Source: Mycolicibacter heraklionensis (GTDB lineage Bacteria > Actinomycetota > Actinomycetes > Mycobacteriales > Mycobacteriaceae). From it: a stretch of 64,000 nt of DNA. The stretch lies in contig NZ_LDPO01000023.1 of assembly GCF_001021505.1 (NCBI RefSeq), forward strand, positions 1 to 64,000. The letters run 5' to 3'. Within the stretch, counting starts at the first letter, position 1. Each line of letters starts with the position of its first letter. A program made the translations under genes and the position numbers. Shown in pieces: positions 44,692 to 55,095 of this stretch. The notes beneath the pieces were generated by a model, which had not been told where the DNA came from, did not search any database, and saw only the letters and a list, made by a program, of their open reading frames with translations.

Positions 44692-44940
44692 GTGACGACC
44701 ATGGGTGACGATCCGAGCGACCCGCAGCCCGACACTGGATACGACGACTCCGGCGTGCCGACCTTCGAATCGGTGCGCGACAAGATCGAGCGCCGCTTTG
44801 AGACCTCGATCGGCGCTCAGGAGCTGGATGCCGAGACCCCGGAAGGCCGCACCGTCGAGAAGCAGTTCGAGGACCGCCAGCGCGCGGCCGCCGACCGGTT
44901 GGAGCAGATCCGCAAGTCCATGCGCGAGGGTGAGCACTGA
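44692..44940 (+). CDS. Small acidic conserved hypothetical protein
   Basis: An 82-residue hydrophilic protein, probably helical in its second half (VEKQFEDRQRAAADRLEQIRKSMREGE). It corresponds in place and size to Mtb Rv1638A. The GTG at 44692 follows the previous stop by one base; an ATG at 44701 is equally possible. It ends 3 bases before the HTH_42 gene. No function can be given. Confidence 0.75.
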   Translation: MTTMGDDPSDPQPDTGYDDSGVPTFESVRDKIERRFETSIGAQELDAETPEGRTVEKQFEDRQRAAADRLEQIRKSMREGEH

Positions 44941-44943
44941 CCG

Positions 44944-46116
44944 GTGCGGACTTTTACCGTCGCCGAGCGGCGAAACCGTTTGGCGCGCCGGCATTTTCTG
45001 GCATCCGACACCGCCGCTGAGTCGATAGCCACGATCGCGGCAACACTGGTCGGGCTGCACGCCACCGATCCCGCTACCCCGTACCTGTCGCTGTGGGCGC
45101 GGCATTCCCCATTCGCCGTGACCGACCTGGACGACGCCTTCTATGAAAAGCGTTCGCTGGTCAAGCATCTGGCGATGCGCCGCACACTGTGGGTGTTCGA
45201 TCCCGCCGACCTGCCCGCCGTGCAGGCCGCGGCCAGCGACCGGGTGGCCGACACCGAACGACGCCGGCTGATCGCCGATGTGGCCAAAGCGGGTGTGGCC
45301 GATGACGGCGAAGAATGGCTGGCTCGAGCCGCTGCCGCGGTGCTACGGCACCTCGATGAGCATGGCCCGGCGAGCAGCATCGCGCTGCGCGCGGCCCTGC
45401 CCGAACTGGCCGGTACCTACGATCCGGCGCCCGGTAAGTCCTACGGCGGCCAGACCCATCTGGCGCCGCGCGCACTGACCGTGCTGGGCGCGCAGGGCCA
45501 CATCGTGCGGGGGCCCAACGACGGAGGCTGGACCTCGTCGCGACCACAGTGGGCGACCGCGGCGAGCTGGCTCGGTGATCCCGCTGCCCCGATGACCGCC
45601 GAGCCGGCGCAGACCCAGCTGATCCGAACCTGGCTGCGAGCGTTCGGCCCGGCCACCGCCGACGACATCAAGTGGTGGTTCGGTACCACCAAGACCGTGG
45701 TCCGCAGGGCGTTGAGCGAGATCGGCGCGGTGGACGTCGACCTGCACGGCACGCCGGGGTATGCGCTGGCCGACGACCTGGAGCCCGAACCCGAGCCTGA
45801 GCCGTGGGGTGCACTGCTGCCGGGGCTCGACGTCACCACGATGGGCTGGTATCACCGCGACTGGTACCTCGGCGAGCACCGCGGCCAGCTCTTCGACAAC
45901 AACGGCAACGCCGGCCCCACGGTGTGGTGGAACGGGCGGATCGTCGGCGGCTGGTATCAGAATGCGGCCGCCGAGGTGCAACTGCAGCTGCTCGAGGACC
46001 CGGGCAGCGCGGCCCGCTCTGCGCTGGAGAAGCGGGCGCAGGAGCTCACCGCGTGGCTGGACGGGGTGCGGGTGCCGCCGCGATTCCCGTCGCCGCTGGT
46101 GAAGGCGGCGCGGTGA
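44944..46116 (+). CDS. HTH_42 winged-helix protein (AlkZ/YcaQ-like DNA glycosylase superfamily)
   Basis: A 390-residue protein with tandem winged helices, the fold of AlkZ and YcaQ, which remove interstrand crosslinks or bulky alkyl adducts. Those enzymes use a Q-x-Q or Q-x-D pair; here the matching site reads LHATDPATPYLSLWAR, with His-x-Thr. The later landmarks MRRTLWVFDPADLP and DDIKWWFG are typical. Activity is therefore uncertain, or differs in type. The GTG at 44944 follows the preceding gene by 3 bases; uvrA is close by. Confidence 0.8.
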   Translation: MRTFTVAERRNRLARRHFLASDTAAESIATIAATLVGLHATDPATPYLSLWARHSPFAVTDLDDAFYEKRSLVKHLAMRRTLWVFDPADLPAVQAAASDRVADTERRRLIADVAKAGVADDGEEWLARAAAAVLRHLDEHGPASSIALRAALPELAGTYDPAPGKSYGGQTHLAPRALTVLGAQGHIVRGPNDGGWTSSRPQWATAASWLGDPAAPMTAEPAQTQLIRTWLRAFGPATADDIKWWFGTTKTVVRRALSEIGAVDVDLHGTPGYALADDLEPEPEPEPWGALLPGLDVTTMGWYHRDWYLGEHRGQLFDNNGNAGPTVWWNGRIVGGWYQNAAAEVQLQLLEDPGSAARSALEKRAQELTAWLDGVRVPPRFPSPLVKAAR

Positions 46117-46118
46117 TA

Positions 46119-46136
46119 TATGGTACTGGTACCATA
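46119..46136. promoter_or_regulatory. VapBC operator/promoter
   Basis: Perfect palindrome TATGGTAC-TG-GTACCATA just upstream of the antitoxin ATG. The right arm contains TACCAT (46130-46135), a TANNNT -10 ending 6 bases before the ATG at 46142, so the site can serve as both promoter and operator with leaderless translation. Confidence 0.7.
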
Positions 46137-46141
46137 ACCAT

Positions 46142-46384
46142 ATGGCACTGAAAAAGACGACGGTGATGGTCGACGAGGACGACTTGGCGGTGATCAAAGA
46201 GGCTGCCGCGAGGAACGGGCGACCCGAGTCCGAGTACTTTCGCGAAGCCTTCCACCTCGCCGCCCTAAGGGCCCGTCGCTGGTCTGAAGACTGGGACATT
46301 CCCGTGCTGAGCTTCGGGCATCCGGTGACAGCTGACGAGATCCATCAGGTGGTCGCGGAAGCTTCCGCAGACAGCGCGGGATGA
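46142..46384 (+). CDS. vapB: VapB-type ribbon-helix-helix antitoxin
   Basis: An 80-residue protein. The N-terminal strand KKTTVMVDEDDLAVIKEAAAR is a ribbon-helix-helix DNA-binding domain; the C-terminal part (ADEIHQVVAEA) is the likely toxin-binding tail. It is expected to neutralise the PIN toxin encoded next, with a 4-base overlap, and to bind the palindrome at 46119-46136 with it. The promoter places the start at 46142. Confidence 0.9.
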   Translation: MALKKTTVMVDEDDLAVIKEAAARNGRPESEYFREAFHLAALRARRWSEDWDIPVLSFGHPVTADEIHQVVAEASADSAG

Positions 46385-46811
46385 TCGTCGTCGCTGACAC
46401 ATCCGGATTGGTGGCCGCGTTCAACTCCGCCGACCCGGAGCATCTGGCCGCGCGGAAGGCGCTGGTCGACGCGGCACTCACCGTCGTCTCCCCGCTCGTC
46501 CTGCTGGAGATCGAACACGTCACCACCCGAAATGTCGGCAGGCAGGCGGCCCTGGCAATCAACGATTGGCTACTCGCGCAGGAGCGTACCGGCCGCGTCG
46601 CCATCGCCACCGTTACGGCCTCCACATTGCGGACCGCTCGTACCGTGCAAAACCGTTACGCGGCACTGCGACTCGACCTCACCGATGCGATCTCCGTCGT
46701 GATGGCCGAACAGTATGAAACGGACGCGGTGCTCACGCTCGACCGTCGCGACTTCCGTGCCATCACGCCCCTGAACAACGTTCCGGCATTCCGGTTGCTG
46801 CCCGATGACGG

Positions 46812-46815
<4 letters not shown>
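46381..46815 (+). CDS. vapC: VapC-type PIN-domain ribonuclease toxin
   Basis: A 144-residue PIN nuclease with the expected acidic residues: Asp6 (VADTSGL), Glu43 (LLEIEH), Asp102 (LTDAISV) and Asp121/124 (LDRRDF). VapC toxins cut specific tRNA or rRNA. All catalytic residues are intact, so it should be active. The pair is squeezed between the HTH_42 gene and uvrA, with the stop overlapping that of uvrA by 4 bases. Confidence 0.92.
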
Positions 46816-49718
<2,903 letters not shown>

Positions 49719-49775
49719 GGGTCCATGCTAGGTGGCGCTACCGACAACCAGCTCAGGGCCAGTACCGTGGCGGAC
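49719..49775. promoter_or_regulatory. Divergent leaderless promoters of uvrA and the metallo-hydrolase gene
   Basis: Minus-strand TAGCAT (49725-49730) ends 6 bases before the uvrA GTG; plus-strand TACCGT (49763-49768) ends 7 bases before the ATG at 49776. The two start codons are only 57 bases apart. Confidence 0.5.
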
Positions 49776-50462
49776 ATGACCTCCAAGATCGCGGTTGACG
49801 ACAACTACACCGGACACGTCGAACCCGGTACCGCGGCGAGGCGCACCCTGCCCGGGGCCACGATCATCAAGGCCTCGGTGGGCCCGATGGACAACAACGC
49901 CTACCTGGTGACCTGCACCAACACCGGCCAGACGCTGCTGATCGACGCGGCCAACGACGCCGAGACCCTGGTGGCGCTGGTGCGCGAGTACGCCCCGGAC
50001 GTGGCGCTGATCGTCACCAGCCACCAGCACTTCGACCACTGGCAGGCGCTGACCGCGCTGGCCGAGGCCACCGGGGCTCCGACGGCCGCGCACGCCCTGG
50101 ACGCCGAACCTCTGCCGGTGAAACCGGACCGCATCCTGGCCGACGGCGACACCGTGACGGTGGGCGATCTGAGCTTCGACGTGATCCATCTGCAGGGCCA
50201 CACCGAGGGGTCGGTGGCGCTGGCGCTGGACGGCCCGGCCACCGGCGGTGTGACCCAACTGTTTACTGGCGACTGCCTCTTTCCGGGCGGAGTCGGGAAG
50301 ACTTGGCAGCCCGGGGATTTCGAGCGCCTGCTGGGTGATGTGAGCCGCAAGGTGTTCGACCGGTTCGGCGACGACACCGTCGTCTACCCCGGGCACGGAG
50401 ATGACACCGTCCTGGGGGTTGAGCGCCCGCACCTGGCCGAATGGCGCGAACGGGGCTGGTGA
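49776..50462 (+). CDS. Metallo-beta-lactamase-fold hydrolase (glyoxalase II-like)
   Basis: A 228-residue cytoplasmic hydrolase homologous to Mtb Rv1637c. The binuclear metal motif is clear: TSHQHFDHW (His83, His85, Asp87, His88), GHTEGSVAL, FTGDCLF and YPGHGD. The family hydrolyses thioesters such as S-lactoyl thiols; the natural substrate here is unknown. The start is the ATG at 49776, 7 bases after a TACCGT -10. It is convergent with the stress protein gene. Confidence 0.88.
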   Translation: MTSKIAVDDNYTGHVEPGTAARRTLPGATIIKASVGPMDNNAYLVTCTNTGQTLLIDAANDAETLVALVREYAPDVALIVTSHQHFDHWQALTALAEATGAPTAAHALDAEPLPVKPDRILADGDTVTVGDLSFDVIHLQGHTEGSVALALDGPATGGVTQLFTGDCLFPGGVGKTWQPGDFERLLGDVSRKVFDRFGDDTVVYPGHGDDTVLGVERPHLAEWRERGW

Positions 50463-50472
50463 TATCCGGGGA

Positions 50473-50919
50473 TTACCCGGTGGTGTGAACGATCAGCACG
50501 TCGATCTTGGAGCGCCGCGACACGTTGGCCGGCACCGAACCGAGCAGCCGCCCGGCGATGGTGCTCAGGCCGACATTGCCGACCACCAGCAGGTCGGCCT
50601 TGACCGACTCGGCCAGCTCCACCAGCGCGTCGACCGGGGCACCGACGATGGCCCGCTCCTCCACCTCGTAGGCGCCGGCAGCGATAGCCCGCTCCTTGGC
50701 CTCCTTGAGGATGGCGTAGATCGGGGCGTTGCCCGAGGCCTTGTAGCCCTCGTCCTTGAGAGCGTCGGCGGCGCGGGGGTCGTCGGCGTGCGGCAGGTAG
50801 GCAGTGGCGATGACGACCTTGGAGCCCTCAGCCGATGCCAGGTGAGCCGCACGGTCGACGGCGCGCAGCGACGAGTCCGAGCCGTCCGTACCGACCACCA
50901 CGGTCTTGTAGCCGCTCAT
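50473..50919 (-). CDS. Universal stress protein (cAMP-binding type, Rv1636-like)
   Basis: A 148-residue USP-fold protein. It has the nucleotide loop VVVGTDGSDSS at the N-terminus and the G-x2-G-x9-G-S motif in GNVGLSTIAGRLLGS. The Mtb homologue Rv1636 binds cAMP and may buffer it; a cyclase gene is elsewhere in this window. A short hairpin (50466-50480) overlaps its stop and may serve both convergent genes. Confidence 0.93.
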   Translation of the reverse strand: MSGYKTVVVGTDGSDSSLRAVDRAAHLASAEGSKVVIATAYLPHADDPRAADALKDEGYKASGNAPIYAILKEAKERAIAAGAYEVEERAIVGAPVDALVELAESVKADLLVVGNVGLSTIAGRLLGSVPANVSRRSKIDVLIVHTTG

Positions 50920-51154
50920 TCGTAACCCTCCCGGTGCATTGGTCGCCTGTTCGCAAATTGAGCCATGGCGACATTAACGCGTCGACGGCCTCGATGGGGG
51001 CGATTGACGTCACATGTCGTTTGCGCCGCGGCGCGCGCAGCCGTCTGACCGGCCAGAAAGGCCGGTTTGACGGGCCTCGTGACGTAGCTGACATGTCGTG
51101 TCGACCGGTAGCGTGGAGTGTTATCACCGTCACCGCTACCGACAGCACACGCCG
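50920..51154. other. Intergenic region between the stress protein and mannosyltransferase genes
   Basis: Holds the divergent promoters. A hairpin ACCGGCC-loop-GGCCGGT (51048-51066) and the repeated word ACATGTCGT (51013 and 51092) are visible. TAGCGT at 51109-51114 may be the -10 of the rightward gene. No coding sequence is supported. Confidence 0.4.
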
Positions 51155-52714
51155 TTGAGCCAGGTATTGAGCCCGGCCCCGGTGCGTACGGATGCGGGCC
51201 CGCCACCCCGCCCGCCGCGCTCACCGGACGCGGCCGTAATCGCCGTAGCGGCAACGTTGATCAGCGTGATCGGTGCGAGCCGGCCGTCTCTGTGGTTCGA
51301 CGAGGCAGCCACCATTTCGGCGTCGACGCACCGCTCACTTCCGGAACTGTGGCGATTGCTCACCCACATCGACGCGGTGCACGGGCTGTATTACCTGTTC
51401 ATGCACGGCTGGTTTGCCGTCTTCCCCGCGACCGAATTCTGGTCGCGGGTGCCGAGCAGTCTGGCAGTCGGGCTAGGGGCCGCCGGTGTGGTGGTGCTGG
51501 CACGCGGGTTCACCGGCCGACAGGTATCGGTCTGCGCCGGTGCGCTTTACGCGATATTGCCGAGGATGACATGGGCCGGCGTCGAGGCGCGCCCCTATGC
51601 GTTCTCGGCGATGGCCGCGGTCTGGCTCACCGTGCTGTGGGTGACCGCGGCGCGGCGCAACACCGTGCGACTGTGGACGGGCTACGGCTTGGCGCTTGTG
51701 GCGGCGACGCTGCTGAACACCTTCACCGTGCTGATGGTGGCGGTACACGCGGTGGCGCTGCGTGCGGTGGGGGGCGAGGGCTCCGCGAAGCGGAGATGGG
51801 CCACGGCGGCCGGTATCGCGTTGGCCGGGCTGGCCCCATTCCTCTGGTTCAGCCAGGGACAGATCCGGCAGGTCGCCTGGATTCAGTCGCTGAACCCGCA
51901 CACCGTCATCGAGATCGTCGAGCAGCAGTACTTCGACAACAGTGTGCCGTTCGCAATCCTGGCCTGGCTGGTGCTCGCCGCCGCCGTCGTGTCCGTTCGG
52001 ACCGGCACCCGCCGGGCCCCTGACGACGACGCACGACGGCTGGTGGTGCTGTGCGTGGCCTGGATGCTCATTCCCACCGTGGCCACGCTGGCCTATTCGG
52101 TGCTGGTGAAACCCGTTTACTACCCGCGGTATTTGATCAGCACCGCTCCGGCGATGGCGATCGCACTGGCGATCGCGGTCACCACAATCGCCGGTTCGCG
52201 CCGCGCCGTCATCGGCGTCGTTGCCCTGCTGGCGATCGCGGCGGTGCCCAATTACGTTGCCAATCAACGCGATCGCTACACCAAGGAGAAGGGCTGGGAC
52301 TACAGCGCGGTGGCCGACGTGATCGTCGCGCACGCCCAGCCCGGGGACTGCCTGCTGATCGACAACACCACCAGGTGGCTACCCGGCCCGATCCGGGCGC
52401 TGACCGCGGCGCGCCCCGAGGCGTTCGCGAAGCTGACCGACCCCGGCCTCGGCCCGCACCGCCAAACTTTGGGGCGACTGTGGGACGGACACCTGTCGGT
52501 GTCGGCACTGAAGGACCAGTTCGACCGCTGCCCGACGATCTGGGCGATCACCGATCACGACCGCAGCCTGCCGGCCCATCAGGCGGCAGCGGCGCTGCCG
52601 GTGGGCACCCGGTTCGCCCGCACACCCGACGGTCAGGTGCTGCACGCGCTGCGCTTCTACGCCGTGGAACGCTGGCAGTTCACCTTCGCCCAGGTGATCA
52701 AAGCCAGCCGGTAA
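51155..52714 (+). CDS. Membrane mannosyltransferase, GT-C type (LAM mannose-cap family)
   Basis: A polytopic glycosyltransferase of about 519 residues, with 9-10 membrane segments and the GT-C acidic loop motif SLWFDEAA near the N-terminus, followed by a soluble C-terminal domain. It matches Mtb Rv1635c, reported to start the mannose caps of lipoarabinomannan using polyprenyl-phosphate mannose. The start is uncertain: TTG 51155, GTG 51182 or GTG 51098 are in frame and none has a clear ribosome-binding site. It ends 3 bases before the arsR stop. Confidence 0.82.
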   Translation: MSQVLSPAPVRTDAGPPPRPPRSPDAAVIAVAATLISVIGASRPSLWFDEAATISASTHRSLPELWRLLTHIDAVHGLYYLFMHGWFAVFPATEFWSRVPSSLAVGLGAAGVVVLARGFTGRQVSVCAGALYAILPRMTWAGVEARPYAFSAMAAVWLTVLWVTAARRNTVRLWTGYGLALVAATLLNTFTVLMVAVHAVALRAVGGEGSAKRRWATAAGIALAGLAPFLWFSQGQIRQVAWIQSLNPHTVIEIVEQQYFDNSVPFAILAWLVLAAAVVSVRTGTRRAPDDDARRLVVLCVAWMLIPTVATLAYSVLVKPVYYPRYLISTAPAMAIALAIAVTTIAGSRRAVIGVVALLAIAAVPNYVANQRDRYTKEKGWDYSAVADVIVAHAQPGDCLLIDNTTRWLPGPIRALTAARPEAFAKLTDPGLGPHRQTLGRLWDGHLSVSALKDQFDRCPTIWAITDHDRSLPAHQAAAALPVGTRFARTPDGQVLHALRFYAVERWQFTFAQVIKASR

Positions 52715-52717
52715 CCA

Positions 52718-53077
52718 CTAGATACAGCAGTTGGGGTCCAGGGCCGCGCACAAAGCCTGCAAGGCATCCGGCCGCACCCGGTGGAACATGTTCATCCCCC
52801 GCCGGTCCGACACCACAAAACCGGCCTTACGCAGCTGCGTCAGGTGGTGGCTGACCGTGGATTCACTCAAGCCCAGGACCGTGGCCAGGTCGCCGGACTT
52901 CTCCTCTCCGGCGGTCGAGCTGAACAGATACGACACGATCTTGACCCGAACCGGATCCGCTAACGCCTTGAGCCGCAAAGCGATCTGCAATGCATCGGTG
53001 TCAGTCATGGGCCCTGCGGCGACCGGGGCGCAACACACCGGCGCGGTCATGTCGATCACCGGCAACGCTTTGGGCAT
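52718..53077 (-). CDS. arsR: ArsR-family arsenic-responsive repressor
   Basis: A 119-residue winged-helix repressor (KSGDLATVLGLSESTVSHHLTQLRKAG). A vicinal pair Cys15-Cys16 near the N-terminus resembles the C. glutamicum ArsR As(III) site, but the third cysteine known there (Cys55) is Thr; a second pair, Cys117-Cys118, ends the protein. The start is the ATG at 53077; an ATG at 53095 is possible. It is divergent from arsI and probably binds the paired sites at 53100-53158. Confidence 0.9.
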   Translation of the reverse strand: MPKALPVIDMTAPVCCAPVAAGPMTDTDALQIALRLKALADPVRVKIVSYLFSSTAGEEKSGDLATVLGLSESTVSHHLTQLRKAGFVVSDRRGMNMFHRVRPDALQALCAALDPNCCI

Positions 53078-53099
53078 GCATCCATCATGACACATCTCG

Positions 53100-53158
53100 T
53101 TGACATATATCGAAAAGGTTGGCATGCTGACCCCGGCATCGCTAGTTCGACATATGTC
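53100..53158. promoter_or_regulatory. ars divergent promoter with two ArsR-like sites
   Basis: The core GACATAT(A/G)TC occurs twice: in TTGACATATATCGAAA (53100-53115) and in TTCGACATATGTCTTA (53146-53161), where GACATATGTC is a perfect palindrome. The first includes a TTGACA -35-like hexamer. The sites flank the arsR-arsI gap and fit control of both directions. Confidence 0.65.
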
Positions 53159-53179
53159 TTATAACCGGAGGTGGTTGCC

Positions 53180-53575
53180 GTGTCCCGCGTACAACTCGCA
53201 CTCAACGTCGATGACCTCTATGCGGCAATCGCGTTCTACTCCCGGCTGTTCGGTGCCGAGCCGGCCAAGGTCAAGCCCGGCTACGCCAATTTCGCGATCG
53301 CCGACCCGCCGCTGAAGCTGGTGCTGCTGGAAAACCCGGGTCACGGCGGGACGCTGAACCACCTCGGCGTCGAGGTGGCCTCGAGCGAGATCGTCCACGA
53401 GGAGATCACCCGCCTGAGCGAAGCGGGCCTGCTGACCGAGGAGGAGATGGGCACCACCTGCTGTTACGCCACTCAGGACAAGGTCTGGGTCAGCGGCCCG
53501 GACCGAGAACGCTGGGAGGTCTACACCAAGATCGCCGATACCGACTCTGCCGCAGCCCCGGCCTCGTGCTGCTGA
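53180..53575 (+). CDS. arsI: ArsI/CadI-type vicinal-oxygen-chelate protein (C-As lyase family)
   Basis: A 131-residue glyoxalase-fold protein closely like Mtb CadI (Rv2641). Probable metal ligands are Gln5, His61 (LNHLGVEV) and Glu113 (RWEVY). The vicinal Cys94-Cys95 in TTCCYATQDKVW binds trivalent organoarsenicals in ArsI, which breaks the carbon-arsenic bond. A second CysCys ends the protein. The GTG at 53180 gives the conserved SRVQLAL start and an 8-base gap from GGAGG. Second gene of the island. Confidence 0.9.
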   Translation: MSRVQLALNVDDLYAAIAFYSRLFGAEPAKVKPGYANFAIADPPLKLVLLENPGHGGTLNHLGVEVASSEIVHEEITRLSEAGLLTEEEMGTTCCYATQDKVWVSGPDRERWEVYTKIADTDSAAAPASCC

Positions 53576-55095
53576 TGGTCGACGACGCCACGGCAATGCA
53601 CTCGGCCGCGACCACTCGGCTGTCCACCCTGAACCGATTGCTGCCGTTCTGGATCGGACTGGCCATGGCCGCCGGCCTGATCTTGGGACGGATGATCCCG
53701 GGCCTGGGTGACGACCTCAGCGCGGTGCAGATCGACAGGATCTCACTGCCGATCGCGGTCGGGCTGCTGATCATGATGTATCCCGTGCTGGCCAACGTCC
53801 GCTACGACCGGCTCGACACCGTCACCTCCGACCGGCGACTGCTGGTCAGCTCGCTACTGCTCAACTGGGTTGTCGGTCCAGCGGTGATGTTCGCCCTGGC
53901 ATGGCTGCTGCTGGCCGATCTGCCCGAATACCGCACCGGGCTCATCGTGGTCGGGTTGGCCCGCTGTATCGCGATGGTCATCATCTGGAACGACCTGGCC
54001 CGCGGGGACCGCGAAGCCGCCGCCGTCCTCGTCGCGCTCAACTCGATCTTCCAAGTCGTGATGTTCGCCGTGCTGGGCTGGTTCTACCTCTCCGTGCTGC
54101 CCGGCTGGGTGGGACTGCCCCAGACAAGCATCGCGGTCTCTCCGTGGCAGATCGCCAAGTCCGTGGCCATCTTCCTCGGCATACCGCTGGCCGCCGGCTT
54201 CTTGACTCGCCGCTGGGCCGAACGCACCAAGGGCCGCGAATGGTATGAAAGCCGGCTGTTGCCGCGGATCGGACCCTGGGCGCTGTACGGCCTGCTCGGC
54301 ACGATCGTCATCCTTTTCGCGTTACAAGGCGATCAGATCACCCGCCACCCCCTCGACGTGATCCGTATCGCGATCCCGCTGCTGGCCTATTTCGCGGTCA
54401 TGTGGGGTGGCGGCTACCTCGTCGGGGCCGCTCTCGGCCTGGGCTATGCGCGCACCACCACCTTGGCGTTCACCGCCGCGGGCAACAATTTCGAACTCGC
54501 CATCGCGGTGGCGATCGCTACGTGGGGCGCCGCCAGTGGACAGGCACTCGCCGGGGTGGTCGGGCCCCTGATCGAGGTGCCCGTCCTGGTCGGTCTGGTC
54601 TACGCGTCGCTGGCCCTGCGGTCCCGTTTCACCCCAGCCACCAGACCCAGCGTGTTGTTCGTCTGCGTGCACAACGCCGGTCGGTCACAAATGGCCGCGG
54701 CACTGCTGCGCCATCTCGCCGGAGACCGCATCGAGGTTCGTTCCGCCGGTACCGAACCCACCGACCAGCTCAACCCCGGCGCCGTTGCTGCCATGGCCGA
54801 AATCGGAATCGACCTCACCACCAGCACACCCAAGGTCCTCACCGCCGACGCCGTCGAGTCCAGCGACGTCGTCATCACCATGGGCTGCGGTGACACCTGT
54901 CCCTACTTCCCGGGCGTGACCTACCGCGACTGGAAACTCGATGATCCGGCCGGTCAGCCCCTCGACACTGTCCGCGCCATCCGCGACGACATCGCCAACT
55001 ACGTCAACGCGCTCATCGCCGAACTCTTGCCAGGTGTGGCACCGCGTCAGGCGGTGCCGCCGACGAGTTCACCGGCACCCCGGCTGGCCCGATAG
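53575..55095 (+). CDS. Acr3 arsenite efflux permease fused to ArsC arsenate reductase
   Basis: A 506-residue fusion like Mtb Rv2643. Residues about 20-345 are Acr3, with ten membrane segments, the conserved Cys131 in ARCIAMVIIWN and NNFELAIAVAI. Residues about 355-490 are a low-molecular-weight-phosphatase ArsC with the CX5R loop Cys364-Arg370 (CVHNAGR) and redox Cys438/Cys442 (MGCGDTC). It reduces arsenate and exports the arsenite formed. The ATG overlaps the arsI stop (TGATG). The last ~17 residues are encoded antisense to the MFS gene end and look newly acquired. Confidence 0.94.
   Translation: MVDDATAMHSAATTRLSTLNRLLPFWIGLAMAAGLILGRMIPGLGDDLSAVQIDRISLPIAVGLLIMMYPVLANVRYDRLDTVTSDRRLLVSSLLLNWVVGPAVMFALAWLLLADLPEYRTGLIVVGLARCIAMVIIWNDLARGDREAAAVLVALNSIFQVVMFAVLGWFYLSVLPGWVGLPQTSIAVSPWQIAKSVAIFLGIPLAAGFLTRRWAERTKGREWYESRLLPRIGPWALYGLLGTIVILFALQGDQITRHPLDVIRIAIPLLAYFAVMWGGGYLVGAALGLGYARTTTLAFTAAGNNFELAIAVAIATWGAASGQALAGVVGPLIEVPVLVGLVYASLALRSRFTPATRPSVLFVCVHNAGRSQMAAALLRHLAGDRIEVRSAGTEPTDQLNPGAVAAMAEIGIDLTTSTPKVLTADAVESSDVVITMGCGDTCPYFPGVTYRDWKLDDPAGQPLDTVRAIRDDIANYVNALIAELLPGVAPRQAVPPTSSPAPRLAR

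Noticed and set aside
50466..50480. Hairpin CCGGG-GATTA-CCCGG between convergent genes
   Set aside because: Only 5-base arms, overlapping a stop codon, without a U tract; too weak to call a terminator.
51048..51066. Hairpin ACCGGCC/GGCCGGT upstream of the mannosyltransferase gene as a terminator
   Set aside because: No gene ends there on either strand, and there is no U tract; a regulatory role cannot be supported.
52718..55095. Insertion-sequence or integrase remnants around the arsenic genes
   Set aside because: No transposase-like frame, terminal repeat or tRNA gene is visible at either edge.
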